A stretch of 35,231 bases of DNA from Caldilineaceae bacterium SB0662_bin_25 (GCA_009840225.1 VXOE01000237.1:1-35231), one strand, 5' to 3'. Positions 16,632 to 25,640 are shown, numbered from the stretch's first letter. Made by a program: numbers and translations. The notes: generated from the letters alone by a model not told the origin.

Positions 16632-18051
16632 TGAGATTCGGCGATACGGTCGTTCCATGAAACCGACGACGACGCTGCTTCTGTCGGTTCTTTTGGCGTT
16701 TGTCGTTTGGTTTATCGCGATCGATCAGGAAAACCCGATGATTCGGGAGGAATATGAAGAGCCGATTCTGATCGAACTCAGAAATATGGGGCCAGGCCTG
16801 CAGAGTGTGCAGGACCTGACGAATCGCACAGCCATGCTGACGCTGCGGGCGCCCCAGCGCACACTGGATGCCCTTCAGGTGGACGATTTCAGCGCGGTCA
16901 TAGACTTGGCGAATCTGACAGCGGGAAGCTACGAGGTAGAAGTGGAGGTCACGGCACTGAACCCCGACGTGGAAGTCATTGCGCTTGAACCGCGGCAACT
17001 TCGTATACAGCTGGAGCCGGTGATTTCCCGTTTTGTCCCGATAGAAGTGGAGGTAATGGACAGCCCGGCATTCGGGTACGACTGGCAGGAGCCGCTGTCG
17101 GAGCCGGCGGAAGTAGAGATATCCGGCCCGCGGACACTTGTCACGCAGGTGCGGTCAGTGATTGCAACGGTCTTTCTGCGCAATGCCAAGAGCCAGGTGG
17201 AGCAGGTTCGACCCCTCATCGCCCGCAATGCGCAGAATCTGGAGGTGGGCAGGGTAAACATTGAACCGGGCACGGCCCGGATCGTCGTGCCTGTTGTGCA
17301 GCCTCCGGGACGCAAAGAGGTGGTTGTGCGCGCCGATGTGAAGGGCTTGCCCTCGCCGAACTACCGCTTGACGGGTGTAAATGTCGAGCCGCAGACGGTT
17401 GTCCTGTCGGGCAGCCCGAGCGCTCTGCGGGAAGTTCCCGGATTTGTAGAGACGACGCCACTTCTTATTGAGGGCGCGATTGACGACGTTCGGGAACGTC
17501 TTGCCTTGATATTGCCAGAGAATGTCTCCTCACTTCAGGACAGCGTCCTGGTGACGGTAGGCGTCGCACCGCTGGAAAGCAGCCTGACCGTCACTCGTCA
17601 TCCGGTCATCCAGGGCGCGGGTGATGACATGCGTATCACCGTTTCACTGGAGGAGGTCGAGGTGATTGTAAGCGGCCCACTGCCGCGGTTGGAACTGCTG
17701 GGCTCTGAAGAAGTACGTGTGCTCCTGGACCTGGCGGGACTGTTGCCCGGCAGCCACCTGGTCGAACCGACAGTTGTCGTGCCCGAAGGAATCGTTGAAC
17801 AAGGCGTGATCCCTGAAGCGATCGAAGTGTTGATCGAATCTTTGATCACACCGACTGCCACAGCGACGCCTGAACCAGTTGAAACACCGGCTACGCCTGT
17901 TCCGGAACCAGTGGAACCGACGGCCGAAACCGAAGTGGAATTGACCGAGACGCCGCCGCCGTTGGCGAGTGAAACTGTTCAACCTTCGCCCGTTCCGGCG
18001 CCAGAGCAAACTGAGCCGCCTCCGACGGAAACACCTGAAACGTCCAATTGA
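16597..18051 (+). CDS. cdaR: CdaR (YbbR-domain) regulator of the diadenylate cyclase
   Basis: A 484-residue single-pass membrane protein. One N-terminal helix (about 25-42, LLLSVLLAFVVWFIAID) is followed by four YbbR-like beta-rich repeats (about 50-140, 141-235, 236-330, 331-412), which lie outside the membrane and modulate CdaA activity. The last ~72 residues form a Pro/Glu/Thr-rich, probably disordered tail. The first ATG overlaps cdaA by 35 bases; an alternative ATG at 16657 would drop 20 residues and keep the helix. Neither has a strong ribosome site. In Firmicutes glmM usually follows; here der follows only six bases after the stop. Confidence 0.88.
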   Translation: MQRPENFLQRFDEIRRYGRSMKPTTTLLLSVLLAFVVWFIAIDQENPMIREEYEEPILIELRNMGPGLQSVQDLTNRTAMLTLRAPQRTLDALQVDDFSAVIDLANLTAGSYEVEVEVTALNPDVEVIALEPRQLRIQLEPVISRFVPIEVEVMDSPAFGYDWQEPLSEPAEVEISGPRTLVTQVRSVIATVFLRNAKSQVEQVRPLIARNAQNLEVGRVNIEPGTARIVVPVVQPPGRKEVVVRADVKGLPSPNYRLTGVNVEPQTVVLSGSPSALREVPGFVETTPLLIEGAIDDVRERLALILPENVSSLQDSVLVTVGVAPLESSLTVTRHPVIQGAGDDMRITVSLEEVEVIVSGPLPRLELLGSEEVRVLLDLAGLLPGSHLVEPTVVVPEGIVEQGVIPEAIEVLIESLITPTATATPEPVETPATPVPEPVEPTAETEVELTETPPPLASETVQPSPVPAPEQTEPPPTETPETSN

Positions 18052-18057
18052 TCTGGA

Positions 18058-19431
18058 ATGACACAACGAAAAGCAGTGGTCGCGCTTGTGGGCCGGCCCA
18101 ATGTGGGAAAATCGACCCTGTTCAACCGACTCATTGGCGCCAGAACAGCGATCGTAGAAGACCTCCCTGGCACGACCCGGGACAGGATTTACGGGGAGGC
18201 GGAATGGAGCGGGGTTTCCTTCGTCGTAATCGACACAGGTGGCCTGGAAGCGCATAAGACGGCAGAATTCAGGGCAACGCGGCCGGGCGTGGCGCCCCTG
18301 GCGCGTGACTCGGCCCGTTATGTAACCGAAATCACGAATCAGGCCCGGATCGCAGTGGACGAGGCCGATGTCATCGTTTTGGTGGTGGATGGAAAAGATG
18401 GCCTTACAGCAGCTGACGAGGACCTTGCCGAATTCTTGCAGCAGACGACCAAACCGGTCTACCTTGCGGTAAACAAGGCGGAGAGTGAACAGAGGCAGCT
18501 CGACGCGGCGGAGTTCTGGGCGCTGGGGGTGGGTGAACCGATTGCGATCAGCGCGTTTCACGGGATAGGCGTTGGCGACCTGCTCGATTCGATTGCGGCG
18601 GAGCTCTCCCATAGTCTGGTTGAGGATGACAGGGAAGAAGATGTCGTTGCCATCGCGCTTGTGGGGAGACCGAATGTAGGCAAGAGCAGTCTGCTCAACA
18701 CCTTGATCGGGCGGGAACGGGCAATCGTAAGTGATATCGCCGGCACGACACGCGATCCCATTGACACTGAGATCGTCTATCATGGTCAGAAGATCTCCCT
18801 GATTGACACGGCGGGAATCCGGCGAAGGGGGAGGGTGGAGCCAGGTATCGAGAAATACAGTGTCCTTCGCAGCATGCGCAGCATCGATCGAGCCGACGTG
18901 GCTCTGCTTCTTGTCGACGGAGTCGAGGGTGTCACAGCGCAGGATGCGCACATCGCCGGCCATGTACTGGAGGCGCACAAGAGCGTCGTCGTCCTGGTGA
19001 ATAAATGGGACATCGTCGAGAAAAACACACAGACGATGGTAGAATATACGCGACAGGTGCGCGCGGACCTGCAGTTTCTTGACTACGTGCCGGTGCTCTT
19101 CATCAGCGCGTTAACGAAGCAGCGTGTGCAGAAGGTGCTGCCGACGGCGCTGACTGTGGCGGCAGAACGGAAGCACCGTATTTCAACGGCAGAGCTGAAC
19201 GGCGTCATTCAGGATGCTTATCACCGTTCACCACCGGCAACGAAGCAACAGCGGCCTCTGCGCATCTATTACGCAACCCAGGCCAGCGTCGAGCCGCCTA
19301 CCTTTATTCTGTTCGTCAATGATCCGGATTTGGCCCACTTCAGTTATCTTCGGTATCTGGAAAACCAGCTGCGGCGGCACTACCCATTTGTTGGTACGCC
19401 CATGCGGATTCGCCTACGGGCCCGCTCCTGA
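18058..19431 (+). CDS. der: ribosome-associated GTPase Der (EngA)
   Basis: A 457-residue GTPase with two tandem G domains and a C-terminal KH-like domain, needed for assembly of the 50S ribosomal subunit. The first domain has GRPNVGKST (P-loop), PGTTRD, DTGG and NKAE. The second has GRPNVGKSS, AGTTRDPID, DTAGIRRRG and NKWD. The C-terminal part contains PPATKQQRPLRIYYATQ and PPTFILFVNDP, typical of Der. The first-domain G4 motif reads NKAE where NKxD is usual. The start is six bases after cdaR, so it is probably translated from the same message. Confidence 0.96.
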   Translation: MTQRKAVVALVGRPNVGKSTLFNRLIGARTAIVEDLPGTTRDRIYGEAEWSGVSFVVIDTGGLEAHKTAEFRATRPGVAPLARDSARYVTEITNQARIAVDEADVIVLVVDGKDGLTAADEDLAEFLQQTTKPVYLAVNKAESEQRQLDAAEFWALGVGEPIAISAFHGIGVGDLLDSIAAELSHSLVEDDREEDVVAIALVGRPNVGKSSLLNTLIGRERAIVSDIAGTTRDPIDTEIVYHGQKISLIDTAGIRRRGRVEPGIEKYSVLRSMRSIDRADVALLLVDGVEGVTAQDAHIAGHVLEAHKSVVVLVNKWDIVEKNTQTMVEYTRQVRADLQFLDYVPVLFISALTKQRVQKVLPTALTVAAERKHRISTAELNGVIQDAYHRSPPATKQQRPLRIYYATQASVEPPTFILFVNDPDLAHFSYLRYLENQLRRHYPFVGTPMRIRLRARS

Positions 19432-19629
19432 ATCGCGTCCTTTGACAGCCCATTTAGCTGAGCAGGATGCGGCAACAGGGAGCAAGTTGAGACCTTGCCA
19501 AGCGTAAGGACTCCCGGGGTAAGCCACACTCACATCACAGAGATATCGACCTGCTTGACTGTGAGTAGAACGGAATCCAGACCAATCTTCATTGGACATA
19601 CACTTGCCGAAGCACCAGGACCAAGACCT

Positions 19630-20592
19630 ATGTTCCTAACAAACTGGCGGCGCCTAATGAATACATCCAAGACCTTTCGCACCGAAATCACGCTACTGGT
19701 TGCTCTGGCTGCATCTGCGGGGTTTTTCGGATATCTGGGCTATGGATTGCTGGAATTGCCGGTGTCGCCTGCGTCATTTTCGGCTGAGCAGGCTATGGCC
19801 TACGTAGAGGAGCAGATGGCATTCGGACCCAGAATAACCGGGACGGACGCCCATCGTGAGATGGGCGACTGGATGGTACATGAATTAACTTCAAATGGAT
19901 GGGATGTACTGATCCAGCCGTTCCGCCCGCTTCCCCAAGTGGAAGCGCGCAATTTTGTCGCATTCAAGGGATCGGGGCCGGTGATAATTCTGGGCGCGCA
20001 TTACGATACGCGAATCTATTCCGACGAGGACCCGGACCCCGCCAACCGAGAAAAACCTGTACCTGGGGCGAATGACGGCGCCTCCGGCGTAGCGGTGCTG
20101 CTGGAGTTGGCCCGCACATTGGACGTGGATAGCACAGATCACACGATTTGTCTGGCATTCTTTGATGCTGAGGACAATGGACGCATTCCTGGATGGGACT
20201 GGATTCTGGGCAGCCGCCATTTTGTGGAGAATCTGGAGTCGCTGGGCGAGTGCCAGTCGCCGCGATACACGGTAATCGTAGACATGATTGGCGACGCAGA
20301 TCAGCAGCTTTTGTGGGAACCGAATTCCGACAGGCGTCTGACAGAAGCGATCTGGTCGGTTGCTGACCAGCTGGGATACGGTGAGTGGTTCCGCCTCGCG
20401 CCGGGCACGCCTATTATTGACGATCATACGCCCTTTATTGAGGCCGGCTACACCGCCATCGACATCATCGATTTCACCTATCCGTACTGGCATACAGTTG
20501 AGGACACGATCGATAAACTGGGAGAGGAAAGTTTTGAGAGGGTAGGCGCCACGCTGGAGGTGTGGTTGGAGAACGGTGCTCCGGGACCGTAA
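19630..20592 (+). CDS. M28-family, glutaminyl-peptide cyclotransferase-like protein, membrane anchored
   Basis: About 320 residues from the ATG at 19630 (AGGA about nine bases upstream); starts at 19495 or 19657 are also possible. An N-terminal hydrophobic helix (about 19-40) anchors a periplasmic/extracellular zinc domain. Motifs of the glutaminyl cyclase branch of M28: GAHYDTR (122-128), Asp149 in GANDGASG, Glu181 in FFDAEDNG, DDHTPF (264-269) and His288 in PYWHTVEDT. Glutaminyl cyclases bind one zinc through Asp-Glu-His, as seen here, and convert N-terminal Gln to pyroglutamate; aminopeptidases of the clan bind two metals. Either activity is possible, but the QC-type DDHxPF and YWHT motifs favour cyclotransferase. 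The ~200 bases upstream hold no recognisable feature. Confidence 0.82.
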   Translation: MFLTNWRRLMNTSKTFRTEITLLVALAASAGFFGYLGYGLLELPVSPASFSAEQAMAYVEEQMAFGPRITGTDAHREMGDWMVHELTSNGWDVLIQPFRPLPQVEARNFVAFKGSGPVIILGAHYDTRIYSDEDPDPANREKPVPGANDGASGVAVLLELARTLDVDSTDHTICLAFFDAEDNGRIPGWDWILGSRHFVENLESLGECQSPRYTVIVDMIGDADQQLLWEPNSDRRLTEAIWSVADQLGYGEWFRLAPGTPIIDDHTPFIEAGYTAIDIIDFTYPYWHTVEDTIDKLGEESFERVGATLEVWLENGAPGP

Positions 20593-20720
20593 GAGGGATA
20601 CTCGACGCGGGGAGTAATCGTGTCGCCCGTACGGCGGATTTTTCGTGAAAGCGTAAGGATCTTCTATACTCTGGAGTGAAAGTAACGGCGTGTTCTCACT
20701 GACAAGGCTACGATAACGGT

Positions 20721-21680
20721 ATGGGCCCGACCATTTTTGAACTTGAAATCTTCGGCAGAGTCTTTGCTCCGGGGTGGTATGGTGTATTCATTGTCGGCGG
20801 CGCAGTAGTTGCCGCCTGGCTGTCTGCGAGGCTTTCCCGGAGAGCCGGCGAAAACCCGGACCACATCTGGAACCTTCTGGCCTGGACGCTACTCCTGGGA
20901 ATTGTCGGCGCCCGCTTGTACCACGTGTTCAGCACACCGGCTGACGGGCCAGGCTGGGCCTTCTATCGCGAAAACCCATTTGAAATCGTCAGACTGTGGG
21001 GCGGGGGCAAGGAAGGTTTTGGGTTTACCGGTCTGGGCATCTACGGCGGGCTGATAGGCGGCGTTGTCGCCATTGTTTTGTACACCTGGCGCAACGGCCT
21101 GAGCTTTCTGAGCTATTTGGATTACATTGGCCCCAATGTGCTGGTCGCCCAGGCAATCGGGCGGATGGGAAACTTCGCCAATCAGGAGTTGTACGGACAG
21201 GCTACAGACCTGCCTTGGGCGTTCCACATCAACCCCGTACATCCCTGCCAGCGCCCAGAGGGGGCGCCTCCTTGCGGCGTGGCCGATGTCCCACAGGCTA
21301 CGCTGGACTGGTATGCCAACAACGGCTTCCACCCTACTTTTTTCTATGAGGCCGGTTGGAGCCTCCTGCTGTTTGGTCTGCTTTATTTCATCTACTGGCA
21401 GTTCGGGCACAAGCTACGCCGGGGCGACGGTGCGCTGATGTATTTCATAGCCTACCCGTTGGGCCGCTTCTGGGTCGAATACTTTCGCCCGGATGCGTGG
21501 GTCATGGGCCAACTGGCGACCGCTCAGTGGATCGCAATAATCAGCGTTATCGTAAGCGTAGCTATTCTCATTGTGCGGCACTACGGCTGGTCGGCGGAAG
21601 AGAACCAGGAAGAGTCCATTGTATCACTGAGCAGACACAACGCCTCTCCGGGCGTTCCCCAGGCTGCGCAGACCAGCTAA
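20721..21680 (+). CDS. lgt: prolipoprotein diacylglyceryl transferase
   Basis: A 319-residue membrane enzyme that moves the diacylglyceryl group of phosphatidylglycerol to the lipobox Cys of prolipoproteins. About seven transmembrane helices. The family signature GRMGNFANQELYGQ (147-160) includes the essential Arg148, Asn151 and Glu156. YGG/GGGKEGFGFTGLGIYGG precedes it, HPTFFYEAGW follows, and the C-terminal RPD motif lies in EYFRPDAW. A hydrophilic tail of ~35 residues follows the last helix. A TATACT at 20665-20670 could be a weak -10. It serves the lipoproteins in this window. Confidence 0.95.
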   Translation: MGPTIFELEIFGRVFAPGWYGVFIVGGAVVAAWLSARLSRRAGENPDHIWNLLAWTLLLGIVGARLYHVFSTPADGPGWAFYRENPFEIVRLWGGGKEGFGFTGLGIYGGLIGGVVAIVLYTWRNGLSFLSYLDYIGPNVLVAQAIGRMGNFANQELYGQATDLPWAFHINPVHPCQRPEGAPPCGVADVPQATLDWYANNGFHPTFFYEAGWSLLLFGLLYFIYWQFGHKLRRGDGALMYFIAYPLGRFWVEYFRPDAWVMGQLATAQWIAIISVIVSVAILIVRHYGWSAEENQEESIVSLSRHNASPGVPQAAQTS

Positions 21681-21727
21681 ATCGCGTTCACAATGGAATT
21701 GCAGTTCGTGCTGGCAAGAGTCATCAT

Positions 21728-21749
21728 CGCGTCAGAGTCGGTTGACGCG
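21728..21749. terminator. weak hairpin between converging lgt and DUF503 genes
   Basis: Arms CGCGTCA (21728-21734) and TGACGCG (21743-21749) are perfect, with an 8-base loop. It lies in the 120-base gap between two converging genes, where a bidirectional terminator is expected, but no T-tract follows on either strand. Confidence 0.3.
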
Positions 21750-21800
21750 CCGGCACGAGAGGGTCCTGCAAGCAGCATGGCCGCGCGCCGACCTCCTCGT

Positions 21801-22088
21801 TCACGCAACCATTTCAATAAAGTAATCCACAACCTCGGCGTCCAGTCGCCAGTTTTCGACGCGGATGGCAATCTTTTCGAGTTGCCTGTATGCCAGCGCA
21901 CCGTTCTGGCTGACACAAGCTACTTCGAGAACAGCCCGGCTCAGCGTATCCTGCCCTTCGGCTTCGCAGACCGAAACGTTGTAGTCACGGCGCAGCCGGG
22001 CAATGAGGGGTTTGACGATGCTTCGCTTCTCTTTCAGCGAACTCGTCAGGGGTAGATAGAGTTCAAGGGTCAGATGCCCTATAGCCAT
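21801..22088 (-). CDS. DUF503 family protein (YlxP-like)
   Basis: A 95-residue ferredoxin-like-fold protein of the DUF503/YlxP family. Matches: [23 protein letters not shown] near the N-terminus (first 20: [20 protein letters not shown]), then [27 protein letters not shown] NVSVCE and the hydrophobic LEVACVSQ. Members are often near rbfA/infB and are thought to help ribosome assembly; the molecular role is not settled. Here it lies six bases downstream of lipM, as the last gene of a minus-strand cluster. Confidence 0.85.
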   Translation of the reverse strand: MAIGHLTLELYLPLTSSLKEKRSIVKPLIARLRRDYNVSVCEAEGQDTLSRAVLEVACVSQNGALAYRQLEKIAIRVENWRLDAEVVDYFIEMVA

Positions 22089-22094
22089 GTGACG

Positions 22095-22928
22095 TTACCG
22101 CTGGCGGGTCCAGGCCGGATCGGTATAGCGGTTGCGGATCAGTTCGGCGCTGCGACGTAATTCGTTCGGAGAGAGGGTGCCTGGTTCGATGTCCTGGTCG
22201 AGCGTTGACGCGAACCCGTCTGCCATCGCCGCGGCTATTCGAGGAAAGTCCAGTTGATCTGAATCCGGCGACAGTTCCAAGGCCTCTGCAAGGGTGACGG
22301 CCTGCTGGCGCAGCTGTTGACGTAGATGGTCCTGCGCGGCGCGGGGTAGCGCGAGCACATCCACAAGCCGCGCGACATCGCCCCTTAGAGGCAAACTGCC
22401 ATGCTGTAGGACATAGCCCTTGCGGCGGCTTTGGGCGCTGCCCATCAGTTTGCGGCCTGCGGCGGTGATTTCGTAGGCGCTGGGCATTTCGAAACAGGCG
22501 GCTGACAGCTCGCGTCCCGCACGAGCGCGGGCGCCGGCCTTTTCCGCGTTTAGCCCTAACGACATCAGACCGGACAGCAGGGCGTTGCTGAATCGCAGAT
22601 AGGCGTCCATCACACCTCCGGCCATGTGCGGCTCGGCGATGGGGCCGGTGACGGAATAGGTCAGTTCGTCGGCGTGCAGAATCGCCCTGCCGCCGGTCGC
22701 ACGGCGCACCAGGTCGTAGCCTTGTGCGGAGACGCGGGCTTCGTCGATGTCGGCTATCTTTTGAAAGCGTCCCAGGCTGACAGTGGGACTTTGCCAACGA
22801 TAGAAGCGCAGAGTGGGCGGGACATCTCCGCCGGCGGCAGCCTCGGCGATCGACTCGTCAACAGCCATATTGGCTGCGCCGGAGCGGGGCGAGTCCTCAA
22901 TTATCAGACGCCAAGGTGGAGAGGGCAT
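22095..22928 (-). CDS. lipM: lipoate-protein ligase/octanoyltransferase family, LipM-type
   Basis: A 277-residue protein of the BPL/LplA/LipB fold. It begins [20 protein letters not shown], as in LipM proteins. It carries the substrate loop [11 protein letters not shown] (75-85), Cys145 in [13 protein letters not shown], and the lysine loop [12 protein letters not shown] (Lys160). The Cys in ACFxxPSxYEI is the catalytic thioester residue of LipM, which transfers octanoate from acyl carrier protein to GcvH in de novo lipoylation; ATP-dependent LplA enzymes lack it in this form. No LipA is in the window. No clear ribosome site precedes the ATG. It follows ygfZ after 102 bases that include a 14-bp palindrome. 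Confidence 0.88.
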   Translation of the reverse strand: MPSPPWRLIIEDSPRSGAANMAVDESIAEAAAGGDVPPTLRFYRWQSPTVSLGRFQKIADIDEARVSAQGYDLVRRATGGRAILHADELTYSVTGPIAEPHMAGGVMDAYLRFSNALLSGLMSLGLNAEKAGARARAGRELSAACFEMPSAYEITAAGRKLMGSAQSRRKGYVLQHGSLPLRGDVARLVDVLALPRAAQDHLRQQLRQQAVTLAEALELSPDSDQLDFPRIAAAMADGFASTLDQDIEPGTLSPNELRRSAELIRNRYTDPAWTRQR

Positions 22929-22959
22929 AGAGAAACGCCAGATAGAAATCGGCTGGCTT

Positions 22960-22973
22960 TAGTTGGCCAACTA
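22960..22973. promoter_or_regulatory. 14-bp perfect palindrome in the ygfZ-lipM gap
   Basis: TAGTTGGCCAACTA is perfectly self-complementary. It lies 32 bases before the lipM start and after the ygfZ stop. It could be an operator for a separate lipM promoter, or chance. Confidence 0.35.
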
Positions 22974-23030
22974 CTCGCTCAGATCCTGGAATCTCCAGGA
23001 AGGCTGGTACTCATGGCCGGCTGCAGCCAC

Positions 23031-24002
23031 TCAAATCGAGGGCAGAGAAATCTGTTCGACGTATGCAGCAATACCCTCAATCGTGACCTCTGCACCTTGG
23101 ACATTGTGGGGCCGCTTCAGTACTGCCAGCGCGGCCGGACCGGCTGACGGGCTGTGGGCACTACTGGTAACTGTACCGACAGAGCGTTTATTTACGCTGA
23201 CGGTTGCGCCCTCCGGCAGAGGCAGTTCGCTACGAAGGCGGACCAGCGATCGAGTTACCTTGTCGTAAGTGAGCTGACGGGCGATGATTTCCTGGCCGGT
23301 ATAGCAGCCCTTGTTCTCGGCGCATACCCAGGCCATGCCCGATTCCAACGGCGTAAAGGCGTCAGTCAGTTCCTTTCCGGGAAGAGGACGGCCCAGCTCG
23401 ACGCGGCGGGCTTCGTAGCTGTCGTTGCCGACGAGAACGACGGCGCCTGCGCCAGCCAGTCTCTCCTGGAGCGCGGCAATTTCGCCGGCAGGTCCGATGA
23501 TCTCAAAGCCAGGAAGGTCGTATCGCTCCTGCCAGAGGATTGAAAAGCCATCGCTTTCAAGGAATTGGTCATCGGATTCCGGTTGGGGCAGACCGACAGC
23601 CTGCAACAAATCTGCCACCAAGTGACCAAGCAGGCGTAGACGGCCCAATTCGGCGCTGTCGTCGGTGACGGTCACCTTATCCATGAAGAAGATCTGGCTC
23701 TGCAGCCGATGCCGCAGGTCATCTGCCTGTCCTTCAGATGCCAGTAGCATTAGGTCGTCCTGGCGGCAGAGGACGGAGAAGACGGCTTCGATACGCGCCG
23801 TAGGGCTGGTGAGAATGGTCACCGCGGCCTGGCCCGGCTGGAGGCAGGCGATGTCGTTGGTGGTCATTCTCTGAAGAAAATCGACCCGGTCCCGCTCTCT
23901 CAGACGCAGGACGCCGAAATGAGGCCGGGGCAGGACGGCTGCGCCGGAGGTCAGGGCCTGGTCGTCGCGGTCACTCACTGATACAGCTGTCGTAACGCTC
24001 AT
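23031..24002 (-). CDS. ygfZ: YgfZ/GcvT-type folate-binding protein
   Basis: A 323-residue GcvT-fold protein. The ATG at 24002 is chosen because GGAGG lies five bases upstream; the frame extends 31 further codons without support. The YgfZ signature KGCYTGQEII is at 231-240, with the conserved Cys233. LRLRERDRVDFLQRMTTNDI near the N-terminus matches the family's folate-domain entry. YgfZ proteins bind tetrahydrofolate and support assembly or repair of certain 4Fe-4S enzymes, such as MiaB and lipoyl synthase type radical-SAM enzymes. Its position directly upstream of lipM fits a link between Fe-S maintenance and lipoylation (inference). Confidence 0.9.
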   Translation of the reverse strand: MSVTTAVSVSDRDDQALTSGAAVLPRPHFGVLRLRERDRVDFLQRMTTNDIACLQPGQAAVTILTSPTARIEAVFSVLCRQDDLMLLASEGQADDLRHRLQSQIFFMDKVTVTDDSAELGRLRLLGHLVADLLQAVGLPQPESDDQFLESDGFSILWQERYDLPGFEIIGPAGEIAALQERLAGAGAVVLVGNDSYEARRVELGRPLPGKELTDAFTPLESGMAWVCAENKGCYTGQEIIARQLTYDKVTRSLVRLRSELPLPEGATVSVNKRSVGTVTSSAHSPSAGPAALAVLKRPHNVQGAEVTIEGIAAYVEQISLPSI

Positions 24003-24164
24003 CGGTTCCTCCAAATCGATCCAGTCTCTGTTTCCAGCCGCCCATGTGGGCGGGTCGACGATGACAGCAATCGGAGGCGAATCCATTGATGGCAAGTAAT
24101 TCGGATTGCCCTCCGCAGCGCCGGTAGGGAAGAAGCGGTTTCCAATTCAAGATCGGTCAGGCAT

Positions 24165-24179
24165 TCTGGATTATCCAGA
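24165..24179. promoter_or_regulatory. 15-bp palindrome upstream of the ygfZ cluster
   Basis: TCTGGATTATCCAGA: perfect 7-bp arms around a single central T. It lies ~165 bases upstream of the ygfZ start, in the 257-base gap after the hydrolase gene. Operator candidate by symmetry only. Confidence 0.35.
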
Positions 24180-24259
24180 GCTACTATAGTTCATTCGCGA
24201 CAATTTCCACAGATCACAGTGGGGCTGCAGAGGAGAAAACTGAAGGCGGTCTTTGCGCC

Positions 24260-25612
24260 TCACTCCCCAATGTTTCCGGTCTGGGATTCCAGGAATTCGA
24301 GCACTTGCCAAAACATCTCTTCGCCAGACTCGGTCATGTTCTCGCCAATCTGGAGATAGTGGCTCACGTCTTCATAGTACAGGACCTCTACATATACGCC
24401 CGCGTCGCGCAGCGCCTGTTCCATTTCGTATGCCTGGGTAATTGGAATGATGCGGTCGACATCGGTGTGAATGATCATTGTCGGCGGCAGTTGGGAGGCG
24501 GTGTAGACCGGCGAGAAGTAAAGAAAGGGTAGGGGATAGAGATTTGCCGGGCCCATTGCAGGGATCAGGTATTGGAATCTTTCGGGAAAGGTCAGGCGTT
24601 TGGCATAGAAGTCTGCGCTGCCGGTGAAGGCGTTGCTGACACCTCCCAGGGTCAGCCAGGCGGCGAACTGATCGCGCTCATCCCGCAGTAACCGGTTGAC
24701 CATAGCGCTGCTGAAGCTGCCCCCAAGGGCCACGGCCGGCACGTCGGCCAGGTCAACGCCCAAGTGACCGCCGCGGGCCAGCGCCAGTGCGAGGCGGGCG
24801 TCCTCGGCGTGGGCGGCCACATCCAGTCCCCACGCGCCGGTCGGGGACAACGCAAGCACCGTATAGCCGGCATCAGCCAGGGCCACGTTTACCGGCGCCC
24901 AATCGTCGACCCAGCCGGGGAAGAGACCGAATAGCAGAGGCAGCTGGGCACCGGAGTCGGGGAAGGGACGGTAGAGCCGAAGGGAAACGATTCGAGCACC
25001 TGCGCGTGTGAAAGCGTACGCGCGTTCCCAGGCGATTGCCCCCGCGGGAAATGGAGCCGTCTTCGTGACCGGTTCGCTCGACCAGAGATCTGCGGCTTCA
25101 GGCAAGGGGGCGGGCAATGGGCGAGGCCGGTGACGGCGCAGGACGAGCGCGGGTACCTGGGTCGTCTGGGCTGCCTGCACTGTGATTGGATAGGGGAGGT
25201 CGAAAGCGCCGCTGAGGGCGGTTTCCTCGAATTCGGGAGCTACAGCCGCCGGCACGTACCTGCCTATAGGGATGTCTTCAATGTGATAGTGGCCTGACTC
25301 GTCGGTGCGTGCGGTAAAGGGCGTGCCGGTACGCGTGGCGACGATTACGGAGGCGCCTTCAACTGGCTCACCTGCATACAGAACCTGACCGGCCAGGCTG
25401 CCTCTGGGGACCGAAGGGTCAAATTCGACCGGCCCTCCCAGACGCTGCTCCAGCAAGTAGCCGAGCACATTCACTGTCGGAGAAGGTTCGCAAGCGGCGA
25501 CCAACGCGACGTACAGCAGGAAGGGAGCCAGCCGCAGAAATATCCACTGAAGGCGGCGAGAAGAACAGTCGGCGGTATTCACGTCGTGTTCACAAGCAAA
25601 AGGGAGACGCAC
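24260..25612 (-). CDS. alpha/beta-hydrolase lipoprotein with carboxypeptidase-regulatory-like domain
   Basis: Up to 450 residues (GTG start at 25612; the real start may be a few codons later, just before the hydrophobic signal). The signal ends in the lipobox VALVAAC (Cys41). Residues ~70-160 form a carboxypeptidase-regulatory-like beta sandwich (GQVLYAGEPVEGASVIV ... TDESGHYHIEDIPIGRY), as found in exported proteins. Residues ~190-445 are an alpha/beta-hydrolase of the dienelactone-hydrolase/acyl-peptidase type: nucleophile Ser299 in LGGSFSS, Asp386 in HTDVDRIIP, and His418 in DVSHYL. The nucleophile elbow is G-G-S-F-S rather than G-x-S-x-G. Probably an esterase or peptidase on the outer face of the membrane; substrate unknown. 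Confidence 0.85.
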   Translation of the reverse strand: MRLPFACEHDVNTADCSSRRLQWIFLRLAPFLLYVALVAACEPSPTVNVLGYLLEQRLGGPVEFDPSVPRGSLAGQVLYAGEPVEGASVIVATRTGTPFTARTDESGHYHIEDIPIGRYVPAAVAPEFEETALSGAFDLPYPITVQAAQTTQVPALVLRRHRPRPLPAPLPEAADLWSSEPVTKTAPFPAGAIAWERAYAFTRAGARIVSLRLYRPFPDSGAQLPLLFGLFPGWVDDWAPVNVALADAGYTVLALSPTGAWGLDVAAHAEDARLALALARGGHLGVDLADVPAVALGGSFSSAMVNRLLRDERDQFAAWLTLGGVSNAFTGSADFYAKRLTFPERFQYLIPAMGPANLYPLPFLYFSPVYTASQLPPTMIIHTDVDRIIPITQAYEMEQALRDAGVYVEVLYYEDVSHYLQIGENMTESGEEMFWQVLEFLESQTGNIGE

Positions 25613-25631
25613 CAGACGGCACTACGTAGGG

Positions 25632-25640
25632 AGTATAACA
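25632..25640 (-). promoter_or_regulatory. extended -10 promoter candidate for the hydrolase lipoprotein
   Basis: Reading the minus strand, TGTTATACT (25640 to 25632) is an extended -10 (TGn + TATACT), 19 bases upstream of the GTG at 25612. The -35 match is poor. It is the third or fourth extended -10 in the window, which suggests this organism uses the element commonly. Confidence 0.4.

Noticed and set aside
17644-18978. 444-codon open frame on the minus strand
   Set aside because: It lies wholly antisense to cdaR and der, both well supported by motifs; its product is Arg/His-rich with no domain, as expected from a high-GC shadow frame.
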